Assembly (NCBI RefSeq): GCF_003050785.1 | Contig: NZ_QAOH01000010.1 | Coordinates: forward strand, 62,001-126,000 | Direction: 5' to 3' | Source of the DNA: Celeribacter persicus | GTDB lineage: Bacteria; Pseudomonadota; Alphaproteobacteria; Rhodobacterales; Rhodobacteraceae | DNA length: 64,000 bases | Part shown: positions 43,934 through 53,485 of the stretch, one piece after another | Layout: every line of letters begins with the position of its first letter | How positions within the stretch are numbered: position 1 is the first letter of the stretch | Program-made: the position numbers and the translations under genes | Notes under the pieces: generated by a model | The model's input: the letters and a program-made list of their open reading frames with translations, nothing else | Database searches by the model: none | Told to the model about the DNA's origin: nothing

Positions 43934-45523
43934 ATGACCGATCTCTATCCCGTGAAGCGCGCGCTTCTTTCCGTATCCGACAAAACCGGCCTTGTTGATC
44001 TGGGCAAGGCGCTTGCCGCCAAGGGGGTCGAGTTGCTGTCCACCGGCGGGTCGGCAAAGACGCTGCGCGAGGCGGGGCTTGATGTGAAAGACGTGTCCGA
44101 GGTGACCGGCTTCCCGGAAATGATGGACGGGCGTGTGAAGACGCTGCACCCGCGCGTTCATGGCGGACTTCTGGCACTGCGCGACAATGCCGAGCACGTC
44201 GCCGCGATGGAAGAACACGGCATCGGCGGCATCGACCTTCTGGTCGTGAACCTCTACCCGTTCGAGGCGGCTCTGGCCCGGGGTGCGGATTATGACGAGA
44301 TGATCGAGAATATCGACATCGGCGGTCCGGCGATGATCCGTGCGGCGGCGAAGAACCATGGTTTTGTCACCACCGTGGTGGATGTCGAAGATTACGCGGC
44401 GCTGATTGCCGAGTTGGACGCCAACGGTGGTCAGACTTCCTATGCCTTCCGTCAGAAAATGGCGCAGATCGCCTATGCCCGCACCGGCGCTTATGATGCC
44501 GCCGTGTCGAACTGGATGGCTGACGCGATTGGCGAAGAGGCCCCGCGTCGTCGCGTGGTCGCAGGTCAGATCAAGCAAACCCTGCGTTACGGTGAAAACC
44601 CACACCAGTCGGCGGCTTTCTATGTCGATGGCTCCGAGCGTCCGGGAGTGGCAACTGCCGTTCAGCATCAGGGCAAGGAACTGTCCTACAACAATATCAA
44701 TGACACCGATGCGGCATTTGAGCTTGTGGCCGAGTTCGATCCGGCGGAGACGCCTGCCGTGGCGATCATCAAACATGCCAATCCCTGCGGTGTGGCGAAG
44801 GGCGCGACGCTGCTTGAGGCCTATCAGAATGCCTTCGATTGCGACCGCACCTCCGCATTTGGTGGCATCGTGGCGCTGAACAAAGCGCTCGATGCGGAGA
44901 CCGCCAAGGCGATCACCGAGATTTTCACCGAAGTTGTCATCGCGCCGGGGGCAAGTGACGAGGCGAAAGAGATTTTCGCGGCCAAGAAGAACCTGCGCCT
45001 GCTGACCACGGAAGGTCTGCCGAACGTGTTGGCGAAGCCGAACACGATCCGGCAGGTCGCGGGTGGCTACCTGTTTCAGGACAAGGACGCGGGTTTCGTT
45101 GGCATGGACGATCTGAAGGTCGTGACCGAGAAAGCGCCGACGCCCGAACAGATGAAAGACCTGCTGTTCGCGTGGAAAGTTGCGAAACACGTGAAATCCA
45201 ACGCCATCGTTTACGTGAAAAATCAGGCCACCGTCGGCGTGGGCGCGGGGCAGATGTCGCGTCTCGATTCCGCTCTGATCGCCGCCAAGAAAGCCGAGCG
45301 TATGGCCGAGGCCATGGGCCTGCCGGAACCGCTGACCAAAGGGTCCGCCGTGGCATCTGATGCGTTCTTCCCCTTTGCCGACGGTCTTCTCGAAGCCGCT
45401 GCCGCGGGCGCGTCCTGTGTCATTCAGCCGGGTGGTTCGATGCGCGATCAGGAAGTGATCGACGCGGCCAACGAGGCCGGGCTGGCCATGGTGCTGACCG
45501 GCATGCGTCACTTCCGTCACTAA
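43934..45523 (+). CDS. purH: AICAR transformylase / IMP cyclohydrolase
   Basis: A bifunctional enzyme for the last two steps of IMP synthesis. The N-terminal MGS-like cyclohydrolase domain has [35 protein letters not shown] and [16 protein letters not shown]. The formyltransferase part has [44 protein letters not shown] and [11 protein letters not shown]-like [15 protein letters not shown]. The end HFRH is typical. Its 529 residues match the family. It starts 24 bases after the heparinase-like gene and 9 bases before lspA, so these are probably one operon. Confidence 0.97.
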   Translation: MTDLYPVKRALLSVSDKTGLVDLGKALAAKGVELLSTGGSAKTLREAGLDVKDVSEVTGFPEMMDGRVKTLHPRVHGGLLALRDNAEHVAAMEEHGIGGIDLLVVNLYPFEAALARGADYDEMIENIDIGGPAMIRAAAKNHGFVTTVVDVEDYAALIAELDANGGQTSYAFRQKMAQIAYARTGAYDAAVSNWMADAIGEEAPRRRVVAGQIKQTLRYGENPHQSAAFYVDGSERPGVATAVQHQGKELSYNNINDTDAAFELVAEFDPAETPAVAIIKHANPCGVAKGATLLEAYQNAFDCDRTSAFGGIVALNKALDAETAKAITEIFTEVVIAPGASDEAKEIFAAKKNLRLLTTEGLPNVLAKPNTIRQVAGGYLFQDKDAGFVGMDDLKVVTEKAPTPEQMKDLLFAWKVAKHVKSNAIVYVKNQATVGVGAGQMSRLDSALIAAKKAERMAEAMGLPEPLTKGSAVASDAFFPFADGLLEAAAAGASCVIQPGGSMRDQEVIDAANEAGLAMVLTGMRHFRH

Positions 45524-45532
45524 GAGGCAACG

Positions 45533-46006
45533 ATGCGGATCACAGCCCTGACAGCGCTGATCACTTTCGTGATCGACCAGCTCTCGAAATGGGCCGTGGT
45601 CCAGTTTCTCGATCTCAAGACGGTGGGGCAGATCGACGTTCTGCCCCCCTATCTCGTGTTTCACATGGCGTGGAACCGGGGTGCCAATTTCGGACTTTTG
45701 TCCGACCATGGTGATCTTCTGCGCTGGGGCTGGGTGGTTCTGGCCGTGGTGATTTCCGTCTGGGTGATGATCTGGGTGCGGCGGGAGAGTTTTTCCCGAC
45801 TGGGACAAATCAGCGCCGGATTGTTGATCGGCGGAGCGCTGGGCAATGCCATCGACCGGATCGTCTACGGCGCGGTCGCGGATTTTCTCAACATGTCCTG
45901 TTGCGGCTTTTCCAACCCCTATTCCTTCAATGTCGCCGATATCGCGATCTTTGCAGGGGCTTTCGGTCTCATCCTTTTCACCGGTGAAACGAAAAACCGG
46001 GCGTGA
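45533..46006 (+). CDS. lspA: Lipoprotein signal peptidase (signal peptidase II)
   Basis: A 157-residue inner-membrane aspartyl protease that removes lipoprotein signal peptides. It has four hydrophobic segments. The catalytic aspartates are in GALGNAIDRIVYGAVADF and YSFNVADIAI; MAWNRGANFGLL is the conserved Asn-Gly loop. It serves the several lipoproteins in this window (LptE, DUF3576, DUF3035, SLT-like). It directly precedes the DUF3035 lipoprotein gene. Confidence 0.95.
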   Translation: MRITALTALITFVIDQLSKWAVVQFLDLKTVGQIDVLPPYLVFHMAWNRGANFGLLSDHGDLLRWGWVVLAVVISVWVMIWVRRESFSRLGQISAGLLIGGALGNAIDRIVYGAVADFLNMSCCGFSNPYSFNVADIAIFAGAFGLILFTGETKNRA

Positions 46007-46064
46007 CCTCGGCGCGCCCATCGTCTAAACATGCTCTGACGCGATTTGGCGGAGGAAGGTTTTC

Positions 46065-46532
46065 ATGGTCTCGAATGTGTTCCGGACGGGTTTGTGCCTC
46101 ATGGCTGTCACCGCCCTCGTGGCCTGTGGCCAAGGCCGTGAACGTGTGCCGAATCGGGTGAAAACCGGGCCGGATGAATTCTCCATCGTTCCCGCCAAAC
46201 CGCTTGAGAAACCTGCGAGCTACAATGATCTGCCCGTGCCGACGCCCGGCGGGAGCAACCGCACCGATGCGACGCCCAATGCCGATGCGATTGTTGCCCT
46301 TGGCGGGCGTGTGCCGACAGGGGGTGTCGATGGCGGCATCGTGAGCTACGCCTCGCGCTACGGTGTCGATCCGAGGATCCGCGCGGATCTGGCCGAGGAC
46401 GATGCGAAAAAGCGCACCGGGCGAGGTAGCTATGAGCGCGCTTACAAGCGGTTTGCCCTCGATTCTTATGAGGAATGGCTGCGCCTGCGCGCCCTTGGTA
46501 TCCAGGTGCCGAGCGCACCGCCGCAAGACTGA
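46065..46532 (+). CDS. DUF3035 lipoprotein
   Basis: A 155-residue predicted lipoprotein: signal MVSNVFRTGLCLMAVTALVAC with Cys21. The mature start RVPNRVKTGPDEFSIVPAKPLEKPASYNDLPVPTPGG is the DUF3035 signature. Function is unknown, but genes of this family usually lie between lspA and the M16 peptidase pair in Rhodobacteraceae, as here. ATG follows GGAGGAAGG. Confidence 0.88.
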   Translation: MVSNVFRTGLCLMAVTALVACGQGRERVPNRVKTGPDEFSIVPAKPLEKPASYNDLPVPTPGGSNRTDATPNADAIVALGGRVPTGGVDGGIVSYASRYGVDPRIRADLAEDDAKKRTGRGSYERAYKRFALDSYEEWLRLRALGIQVPSAPPQD

Positions 46533-46646
46533 CGCCGGGTCTTCAGATAATCCTGATCTTTTCGGTTCACATCCGCGTCAGCCCCTGTTGTCCTGCGCGC
46601 GCTTTGGCGCAAGAGTGAGCCAGTTCTGACGCACAAGGGTGTTTTC

Positions 46647-47981
46647 ATGAAATACGCTGTCTCAGCGGCGCTGATCGCGCTGAGTTCCCCGGCTTTCGCT
46701 GCCGAGGTAAGCCATTACGAATTGGATAATGGCATGGAGGTCGTGGTGCTCGAAGATCACCGCGCTCCCGTCGTGGCCCACACGGTCTGGTACAAGATCG
46801 GGGCCGCGGATGAGCCGCTCGGCAAAAGCGGCATCGCGCATTTCCTCGAACATCTGATGTTCAAGGGTACGGACGATCTGGATGCCGGTGAGCTGTCGGA
46901 AACCGTGACCCGAAATGGCGGGTCTGACAACGCGTTCACCTCCTGGGATTACACCGCCTATTATCAACGGGTGGCTGCTGATCGTCTGGGGCTTATGATG
47001 CAGATGGAAGCCGACCGGATGCGCGATCTGGAAATGACTGAGGACGATGTGAAGACCGAGCGTCAGGTCATCTTGGAAGAGCGTAACCAGCGGATCGACA
47101 ATGATCCGAGCGCTCTGTTCCGGGAACAGACGCGGGCCGCGCAATATCTCAATCATCCCTACGGCATCCCGATCATCGGTTGGCGTCAGGAGATGGAACA
47201 GCTTTCGCGTGACGATGCATTCAATTTCTACCATCGCTATTACGCGCCGAATAATGCGATTCTCGTGGTGGCGGGTGATGTCGATCCCGACGAGGTTCAT
47301 GAGTTGGCGCAGAAATGGTACGGCCCGCTGGAGCCGACGCCGGGTCTGGGCGAGCGTGTGCGTCCGCAGGAGCCGCCGCAATTGGCGGAGCGACGCATGA
47401 CCATGACGGATGCGCGCGTGTCGCAACCCTCCGTGATGCGCAGTTATCTGGCCCCGGAACGTGATCCGGGCGATCAGGGGAAGGCCGCAGCACTTGAGAT
47501 TCTCGCCTCGCTTCTGGGCGGCAATTCCACCACCTCCTACCTCGCGCGCAAACTGACCTTCGAGACGCAGACCGCAGTCTATGCGGGGGCTTATTACGAT
47601 GGGGCGAGCATCGACGACACCACCTTTGGCCTTGTGATCGTGCCCTCGCCGGGCGTGTCGATGCAGGAGGCCGAAGACGCGCTCGACGGCGCGGTTGCGC
47701 AATTCATGGAGGACGGCATCGACCCGGGTCAATTCGAGCGGCTGAAAACCAGGCTGCGCGCCAATCTGATCTATGCCGAGGACAATGTCGAAGGGCTTGC
47801 GCGTCGCTATGGCGAGGAGCTGGCCCTCGGGCTGTCGCTTGAGGATATCGAAGCCTGGCCGGACATCTTGCAGGCGGTGACGCCCGAGGATGTTATGGCC
47901 GCCGCCCATGAGGTGTTCGACCGCCGCCGCGCCGTGACCGGCTGGCTGATGCCTGAAACGAATGAAGGAGCGGATGGATGA
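46647..47981 (+). CDS. M16-family zinc metallopeptidase, active subunit
   Basis: A 444-residue periplasmic peptidase of the M16B (PqqL/processing-peptidase-like) type. Residues 1-19 form a signal peptide ending AFA. The inverted zinc motif HFLEH is at 65-69 and the third ligand Glu lies in ERQVILEERNQRIDNDP. Other features are GGSDNAFTSWDYTAYYQRV. It probably pairs with the next gene, whose product lacks the zinc motif, forming an active/inactive heterodimer. Their ends overlap as ATGA. Confidence 0.93.
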   Translation: MKYAVSAALIALSSPAFAAEVSHYELDNGMEVVVLEDHRAPVVAHTVWYKIGAADEPLGKSGIAHFLEHLMFKGTDDLDAGELSETVTRNGGSDNAFTSWDYTAYYQRVAADRLGLMMQMEADRMRDLEMTEDDVKTERQVILEERNQRIDNDPSALFREQTRAAQYLNHPYGIPIIGWRQEMEQLSRDDAFNFYHRYYAPNNAILVVAGDVDPDEVHELAQKWYGPLEPTPGLGERVRPQEPPQLAERRMTMTDARVSQPSVMRSYLAPERDPGDQGKAAALEILASLLGGNSTTSYLARKLTFETQTAVYAGAYYDGASIDDTTFGLVIVPSPGVSMQEAEDALDGAVAQFMEDGIDPGQFERLKTRLRANLIYAEDNVEGLARRYGEELALGLSLEDIEAWPDILQAVTPEDVMAAAHEVFDRRRAVTGWLMPETNEGADG

Positions 47982-49285
47982 AACGCTTTGTTGCTGCCCT
48001 CGTGGCGCTGATCTGGTTCACCCTGCCGGTGCAGGCCGCTGTCGATGTGCAGACCGTCGAGACACCCGGTGGGATCAAGGCCTGGCTCGTGGAAGAACAT
48101 TCCATCCCCTTTACCGCGTTGGAAATCCGGTTCCGGGGTGGCACTGCGCTCGACCGGGATGGGAAGCGCGGTGAGGTCAACCTGATGATGGCGACGCTCG
48201 AAGAAGGCGCAGGCGACATGGATGCGCAGGGCTTTGCCGGAGCGCGCGACGATCTTGCCGCCAGTTTCAATTTCAATGCCAGCATGGACACGGTGAGCAT
48301 TTCGGCGCGCTTTCTGACCGAGAACCGGGATCAGGCCATGGCGCTTTTGCGTCAGGCGATCATGCAGCCGCGGTTCGATGCGGATGCGGTGGAGCGGGTG
48401 AAGGGGCAGGTCAAATCCATTCTGCGCTCGAAGGCGACCGATCCGGGCGATATCGCCTCCGAGGTGTTCTACAAGATGGCCTTCGGTGCGCATCCCTATG
48501 GCAGCGATGACAATGGCACGTTCGAGAGTGTCGACGCCCTGACCTCCGAGGACATGTTCACCGCCAAGGATCGTGTGATGACCCGCGACCGGCTTTATGT
48601 CGGGGCTGTGGGGGATATTTCCGCCGAAGAGCTTTCGGCCCTGCTCGACAATCTTCTGGGTGATTTGCCGGAGAGCGGCGCGGATATGCCGGAAAATGTC
48701 GAACCTGCGCTGAATGGCGGGCTGACCGTTGTGCCCTTCGAGACGCCGCAATCGGTGGTGCTCTTTGGGCAGAAGGGCATCAAGCGTGACGATCCGGATT
48801 TCATCCCGGCCTATGTCGCCAATGAGGTTCTGGGTGGACACGGGGATTCGCGTTTGATGGAGGAGGTGCGCGAGAAACGTGGACTGACCTATGGCGTCGG
48901 TTCCTATCTCGTGTCTTTCGATCATGCCGAGCTGATCATGGGACAGTTTTCCTCTGGCAACCGCGTTGTTGCCGAGGCGGTGGATGTGGTGAAGGACGAA
49001 TGGGTGAAATTCGCCGAAACCGGCCTGACGCAGGAGGAACTCGATCTGACCAAGACCTATCTGACCGGGGCCTATCCGTTGCGGTTCGATGGCAATGGCA
49101 CCATCGCGCGCATTCTTGTGGGTATGCAGATGGACGGGCTGTCGCCGGATTACATCAAGACCCGCAACGATCTGGTTAATGCGGTGACGCTTGAGGATGT
49201 GAACCGGGTGATCAAGCGGCTCTACAACCCCGAGACCCTGACTTTCGTCGTAGTCGGCTCGCCCGAGGGGCTTCAGACCAACTGA
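47978..49285 (+). CDS. M16-family peptidase, zinc-less partner subunit
   Basis: A 435-residue protein of the same fold with a signal peptide (MKRFVAALVALIWFTLPVQA). The HxxEH motif is absent: the equivalent segment reads GEVNLMMATLEEGAG. The C-terminal substrate-binding Arg/Tyr element is kept in GDSRLMEEVREKRGLTYGVG. In related pairs this subunit supplies substrate binding. The ATG overlaps the previous stop, giving translational coupling for equal amounts. Confidence 0.92.
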   Translation: MKRFVAALVALIWFTLPVQAAVDVQTVETPGGIKAWLVEEHSIPFTALEIRFRGGTALDRDGKRGEVNLMMATLEEGAGDMDAQGFAGARDDLAASFNFNASMDTVSISARFLTENRDQAMALLRQAIMQPRFDADAVERVKGQVKSILRSKATDPGDIASEVFYKMAFGAHPYGSDDNGTFESVDALTSEDMFTAKDRVMTRDRLYVGAVGDISAEELSALLDNLLGDLPESGADMPENVEPALNGGLTVVPFETPQSVVLFGQKGIKRDDPDFIPAYVANEVLGGHGDSRLMEEVREKRGLTYGVGSYLVSFDHAELIMGQFSSGNRVVAEAVDVVKDEWVKFAETGLTQEELDLTKTYLTGAYPLRFDGNGTIARILVGMQMDGLSPDYIKTRNDLVNAVTLEDVNRVIKRLYNPETLTFVVVGSPEGLQTN

Positions 49286-49332
49286 GATTTCCTCATGGTC
49301 GAATCGGGAGGGTCCATGCTACCTCTGGTGTC

Positions 49333-51222
49333 ATGAACTCTCCCGCACGCAACATAAGCCAAGATCAACCCCGTCCCGTCATTCGTCAGCTCGATGAAGG
49401 CGCGATCAACCGTATTGCCGCTGGCGAGGTGGTGGAACGGCCTGCCTCCGCCGTCAAGGAACTGGTGGAAAACGCCATCGACGCGGGCGCGACGCGGATC
49501 GAGGTGGATTATGCCGACGGGGGCAAGACGCTTATCCGAGTGAGCGATGACGGTTGTGGGATGAGTGCCGAGGACTTGCCTTTGGCCCTGTCGCGCCATG
49601 CCACGTCGAAGATCGACGGCACGGATCTTTTGGACATTCACACCTTCGGTTTCCGCGGCGAGGCTTTGCCGTCGCTTGGTGCGGTTGGGCGGCTGAAACT
49701 CACCTCCCGCGTGCAGGGCGGCGAGGGTGTCACCATGTCCGTGTCGGGTGGCAAGATGGAGCCGGTGAAACCGGCGGCCCTGTCGCGCGGCACGGTGGTG
49801 GAATTGCGCGATCTGTTTTACGCCACGCCCGCCCGTCTCAAATTCCTGCGCACTGACCGGGCGGAGGCGCAGGCGATCTCCGATGTGGTCAAACGTCTCG
49901 CCATGGCCGAACCCTATGTGGGCTTTACCCTGCGCGATGTGTCGGGCGGAGGCGAGGGGCGTGTGACCTTCCGCGCCGATCCCGAAAGCGGCGATATGTT
50001 CGACGCGCTACACGGGCGGCTCGCGACGGTTTTGGGCAAGGAGTTTGCCGAAAACGCTCTGGCGATTGATGCGGAGCGGGAGGGGCTGACGTTGACCGGC
50101 TATGCCGCTTTGCCGACCTATTCGCGCGGCTCTGCCGTGGCGCAGTATCTCTTCGTCAACGGGCGGCCCGTGCGAGACAAGTTGCTCGTCGGCGCGCTGC
50201 GCGGGGCCTATTTCGATTTTCTCTCCCGGGATCGTCACCCGGCGGCCTGTCTGTTTATCGACTGCGATCCGCATCTGGTCGACGTGAATGTCCATCCCGC
50301 GAAATCCGAAGTGCGGTTTCGCGAGCCGGGAATTGCGCGTGGGCTGATCGTCTCGGCCTTGCGTCATGCCTTGGCGGAGGCCGGGCACCGGGCGTCGACG
50401 ACGGTGGCGAATGCAACGCTGGGCGCGATGCGCCCGGAGGTCACCGAACCGCGCGTCTATCAGATGGACCGCCCGTCGCAGAGCTATTCCGCACCCTATC
50501 GGCCCTCCTCCGGAGTGATTGAGCAGAGCTACAATTGGCAGGCGCCAGAGCGCCCGGAGCCAATGGAAACGCCCGGTTTCGCCGAAATGTCCGTGCCCTC
50601 GGCGCGGATAGAAGAGATCGAAGCAGCCCCTGTGACCGAGGCTTTGCCCTTGGGCGCAGCGCGGGCGCAGGTGCATGAGAATTACATCATCGCCCAGACC
50701 GAACGCGGCATCGTCATCGTCGATCAGCACGCGGCGCATGAGCGCTTAGTCTATGAAAAGCTCAAACATCAGATGGCCGAACATGGGGTGAAAGCGCAGG
50801 CGCTTTTGATCCCGGAGATCGTCGAACTGTCTACGAATGACGCGCAGATGCTGCTCGATATGGTCGATGATCTGGCCAGGCTTGGGCTTGGTATCGAACC
50901 TTTTGGCGGCGGGGCGATTGCGGTGCGGGAGACACCCGCCATTCTGGGGCGTGTGGATGCCAAGGCGATGATCGAAGACATTCTTGATGAACTCTCCGAC
51001 CTTGGCGACAGTTTCTCGGTGCAGGCCCGGATCGAGGCGGTGTTGTCGCGGGTGGCTTGTCATGGCTCGATCCGCTCGGGTCGCCGGATGCATGCCGAAG
51101 AAATGAATGCGCTTCTGCGCGAGATGGAGGCGACGCCGCATTCCGGGCAATGCAACCATGGTCGGCCCACCTATGTGGAGCTGAAACTTTCTGACATCGA
51201 ACGGCTATTCGGACGCACATGA
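49333..51222 (+). CDS. mutL: DNA mismatch repair protein MutL
   Basis: Links MutS recognition to strand removal. The 629-residue protein has the GHKL ATPase with IAAGEVVERPASAVKELVENAIDAGAT, DDGCGM, RHATSKI and GFRGEALPSLGAV. A variable linker (about 380-430) leads to the dimer domain. There DQHAAHERLVYE (residues 464-475) matches the metal-dependent endonuclease motif DQHA(X)2E(X)4E, so this MutL can probably nick DNA itself, as expected in bacteria without MutH. Its stop overlaps the rmuC start. Confidence 0.96.
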   Translation: MNSPARNISQDQPRPVIRQLDEGAINRIAAGEVVERPASAVKELVENAIDAGATRIEVDYADGGKTLIRVSDDGCGMSAEDLPLALSRHATSKIDGTDLLDIHTFGFRGEALPSLGAVGRLKLTSRVQGGEGVTMSVSGGKMEPVKPAALSRGTVVELRDLFYATPARLKFLRTDRAEAQAISDVVKRLAMAEPYVGFTLRDVSGGGEGRVTFRADPESGDMFDALHGRLATVLGKEFAENALAIDAEREGLTLTGYAALPTYSRGSAVAQYLFVNGRPVRDKLLVGALRGAYFDFLSRDRHPAACLFIDCDPHLVDVNVHPAKSEVRFREPGIARGLIVSALRHALAEAGHRASTTVANATLGAMRPEVTEPRVYQMDRPSQSYSAPYRPSSGVIEQSYNWQAPERPEPMETPGFAEMSVPSARIEEIEAAPVTEALPLGAARAQVHENYIIAQTERGIVIVDQHAAHERLVYEKLKHQMAEHGVKAQALLIPEIVELSTNDAQMLLDMVDDLARLGLGIEPFGGGAIAVRETPAILGRVDAKAMIEDILDELSDLGDSFSVQARIEAVLSRVACHGSIRSGRRMHAEEMNALLREMEATPHSGQCNHGRPTYVELKLSDIERLFGRT

Positions 51223-52373
51223 CACTTGATTTCAACGATCCTCTGACGCTTGCGGCCGTGATCGGCGGGGCGGTGCTTCTGGTCTTTTTCCTGTTGCTTA
51301 TCGTGGTGCTGAAACGCTCCGGTGAGGCGGCGAAAATGGCTCTGCCAATCGCGCAACAGATGAACCAGCTTGGCCAGCGGGTGCAGATGCTCTCCGACGG
51401 GCAGCAGCAACTAGCTGGCGGTTTGACCCATGTGTCGGAGGCACAGGTGGCGTCTCAGACGAAGATGCTGGAACTGATGGAAAAGCGGCTCGCTTTGGTG
51501 ACCGAGTCCATGAACGTGAACCTTCAAGGCTCGGCGCAGCGCACGGCCAAAAGTCTGGGAGAATTGCAGCAAAGGCTGGAGACCATCGACAAGGCGCAGG
51601 CCAATATCGAGAAGCTTTCGGGCAATGTGCTGTCGCTTCAGGATATCCTGTCGAACAAGCAAACACGCGGGGCGTTCGGAGAGATTCAGCTCAACGATAT
51701 TGTGGGCAAGGCACTCCCAAAGGACAGCTACAGCCTGCAGGCGACGCTGTCGAACGGGCGGCGGGCGGACTGTCTTATTCATCTGCCAAACCCGCCGGGG
51801 CCGATTGCAATCGATAGCAAATTTCCGCTGGAGGCCTATGAAGCGCTTCGGCGTGCCGACACGCAATGGGAATTGAACGAGGCCGCGAAACTCATGCGCC
51901 AGGCGGTGAAAAAGCACATTGCGGATATTTCTGAGAAATACATCCTCGAAGGCGAGACGGCGGACGGGGCCTTGATGTTCCTGCCCTCGGAGGCGGTTTA
52001 CGCCGAGTTGCACGCCAATTTCCCGGAACTGGTCCGGGAGGGGTTCGAAAAACGCGTCTGGATCGTGTCGCCGACGACCTGCATGGCGACGCTCAATACG
52101 ATGCGGGCGATTCTCAAGGACGCGCGCATGCGCGAACAAGCGGGCGCAATCCGCAGGGAACTGTCGCTTTTGCACGCCGATGTCGAGCGTCTCGGAACCC
52201 GTGTCGGCAATCTCGACCGACATTTCGGTCAGGCGGCGAAGGATCTCGAAGATATCAAAATCTCGGCCGAGAAGGCGGGTAAACGCGCGCATCGTCTCGA
52301 CAATTTCGATTTCGAGGAATTGGCCCCGGACGCCTCTCCGGTTTCCCCGACGACATTGGTGCAGAAATCGTAA
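51219..52373 (+). CDS. rmuC: DNA recombination protein RmuC
   Basis: A 384-residue RmuC-family protein, thought to be a nuclease limiting rearrangements. It has one N-terminal membrane segment (AAVIGGAVLLVFFLLLIVVL), a coiled coil (about 50-150) and the core with NKQTRGAFGEIQLNDIVGKALP, PIAIDSKFPLEAYEAL and VYAELHANFPELV. The ATG overlaps the mutL stop (ATGA), so both repair genes are expressed together. Length is normal. Confidence 0.93.
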   Translation: MTLDFNDPLTLAAVIGGAVLLVFFLLLIVVLKRSGEAAKMALPIAQQMNQLGQRVQMLSDGQQQLAGGLTHVSEAQVASQTKMLELMEKRLALVTESMNVNLQGSAQRTAKSLGELQQRLETIDKAQANIEKLSGNVLSLQDILSNKQTRGAFGEIQLNDIVGKALPKDSYSLQATLSNGRRADCLIHLPNPPGPIAIDSKFPLEAYEALRRADTQWELNEAAKLMRQAVKKHIADISEKYILEGETADGALMFLPSEAVYAELHANFPELVREGFEKRVWIVSPTTCMATLNTMRAILKDARMREQAGAIRRELSLLHADVERLGTRVGNLDRHFGQAAKDLEDIKISAEKAGKRAHRLDNFDFEELAPDASPVSPTTLVQKS

Positions 52374-52466
52374 ACGGCTCTTCTCAAACCTGAATCTTTG
52401 ACTTAGGTCATGTGCTCAAACACGTGTAAGATGCACACTTAGTCAGATCATTGGAGGATCCCTGTC

Positions 52467-52859
52467 ATGGATATCAGCCCGCACAAAGTCGCCTTTGTCA
52501 TCGTGCGTGCGCGCGAACTTGGGGCGAAAGTCGGTCGTTGGGATACGCCATCGGACGATGCTGATGGCGATACGATCCTCGAATCCCGCCCGTCCGACGG
52601 GACCGGGCATGAATTGCAGAGTTTCATCCGAAGTCTGAACGAAGATGAAAAGGCGGCGCTGGTCGCGATCATGTGGATCGGGCGCGAAACCTTCGACGAT
52701 TATGACGAGGCCTTCGGGACCGCGAAACAGGAAGCCATCGGCCCGACCGAGAAATATCTCCTCGGCATTCCGCTTCTGGCCGATTACCTCGAAGACGGGC
52801 TGGAGAGCCTAGGCATCGACACATCCGAGCTTGAAGACGAGATTTACCGCAAGGTGTGA
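52467..52859 (+). CDS. DUF3775 protein
   Basis: A 130-residue acidic cytoplasmic protein of the DUF3775 family, of unknown function. Conserved segments are ELQSFIRSLNEDEKAALVAIMWIGRETFDDYDEAF and TEKYLLGIPLLADYLEDGLESLGID. It has its own GGAGGATCC-type ribosome site and is followed by a terminator, so it is probably a single gene. Confidence 0.88.
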   Translation: MDISPHKVAFVIVRARELGAKVGRWDTPSDDADGDTILESRPSDGTGHELQSFIRSLNEDEKAALVAIMWIGRETFDDYDEAFGTAKQEAIGPTEKYLLGIPLLADYLEDGLESLGIDTSELEDEIYRKV

Positions 52860-52886
52860 GGCTTTCCCCGGCGGATGGGAAACAAG

Positions 52887-52913
52887 GCGCTGCGCAATCG
52901 CGTGGCGCTTTTT
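52887..52913 (+). terminator. Terminator of the DUF3775 gene
   Basis: GCGCTGCGC and GCGTGGCGC pair over nine positions (two G-T pairs) around loop AATC, followed by TTTTT. It lies 27 bases past the stop. Confidence 0.85.
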
Positions 52914-52996
52914 CGTGTCTTATGGGAAGAAGCCGTTTTCGCGTTGGGCGTTAAACAGTGCCGTTTATTTGTAGGGGAGAATGATTGCTTAGGGCA

Positions 52997-53035
52997 CACA
53001 AAAAAGCCGCCCGAAATTCGGGCGGCTTTTTTGTG
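52997..53035. terminator. Long symmetrical terminator after rpmJ
   Basis: CACAAAAAAGCCGCCCGAA pairs perfectly with TTCGGGCGGCTTTTTTGTG, the GC core flanked by A and T runs. On the minus strand it begins 18 bases past the rpmJ stop; it can also act on the plus strand. Confidence 0.92.
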
Positions 53036-53052
53036 AGTGGTCGCTGCTGATC

Positions 53053-53178
53053 TCAGCCCTGACGGGCTTTGAAACGGCGCTGCGTCTTGTTGATCACGTA
53101 CACGCGGCCTTTACGGCGCACGACGCGGCAGTCGCGGTGCCGGTTTTTCAGCGAGCGGAGCGAGTTACGAACTTTCAT
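53053..53178 (-). CDS. rpmJ: 50S ribosomal protein L36 (cysteine-poor form)
   Basis: A 41-residue protein starting [17 protein letters not shown] and ending [12 protein letters not shown], the L36 pattern. Only one cysteine (Cys17) remains, so it is the zinc-independent form without the C-C-C-H ligand set. ATG 53178 follows AAAGGAG. A tRNA-Val gene lies 61 bases upstream on the same strand and may share its promoter. Confidence 0.93.
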   Translation of the reverse strand: MKVRNSLRSLKNRHRDCRVVRRKGRVYVINKTQRRFKARQG

Positions 53179-53239
53179 GTTCATCTCCTTTTTCGCGGCG
53201 CCTGCCTGCGCCAGTTAAAACCAGTCGACTTTGGAAGAA

Positions 53240-53314
53240 TGGTGGGCGTAACAAGGTTCGAACTTGTGACCCCTTCGATGTCAACGAAGTGCTCTACCAC
53301 TGAGCTATACGCCC
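53240..53314 (-). tRNA. tRNA-Val (anticodon GAC)
   Basis: Read on the minus strand the gene starts GGGCGTA and ends TACGCCC-A-CCA. The 7-bp acceptor stem pairs fully. The D arm is GCTCAGTGGTAGAGC, the anticodon stem CTTCG/CGAAG with loop TTGACAT (anticodon GAC), and the T arm ACAAG-TTCGAAC-CTTGT. The CCA end is encoded. Confidence 0.96.
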
Positions 53315-53485
53315 ATTCTTCCTCGGGAATTCCACGCCTTGTCCGAAACGCCGCGAAGCGCAAAGAACAAGACGCGGGGGATTTCCCGCGTCAGTCCGCG
53401 TGCGTATAAAAGGAGTCGGGTGATTGTTCAAGGGCTTTTGGCAGAGATTTTCCTTGTCTATAGTTTTTTGAGAAAAGGAGCCCCG

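Noticed and set aside
43796-46021. 741-codon open frame antisense to purH and lspA
   Set aside because: Spans three well-supported genes and has no motif or start signal.
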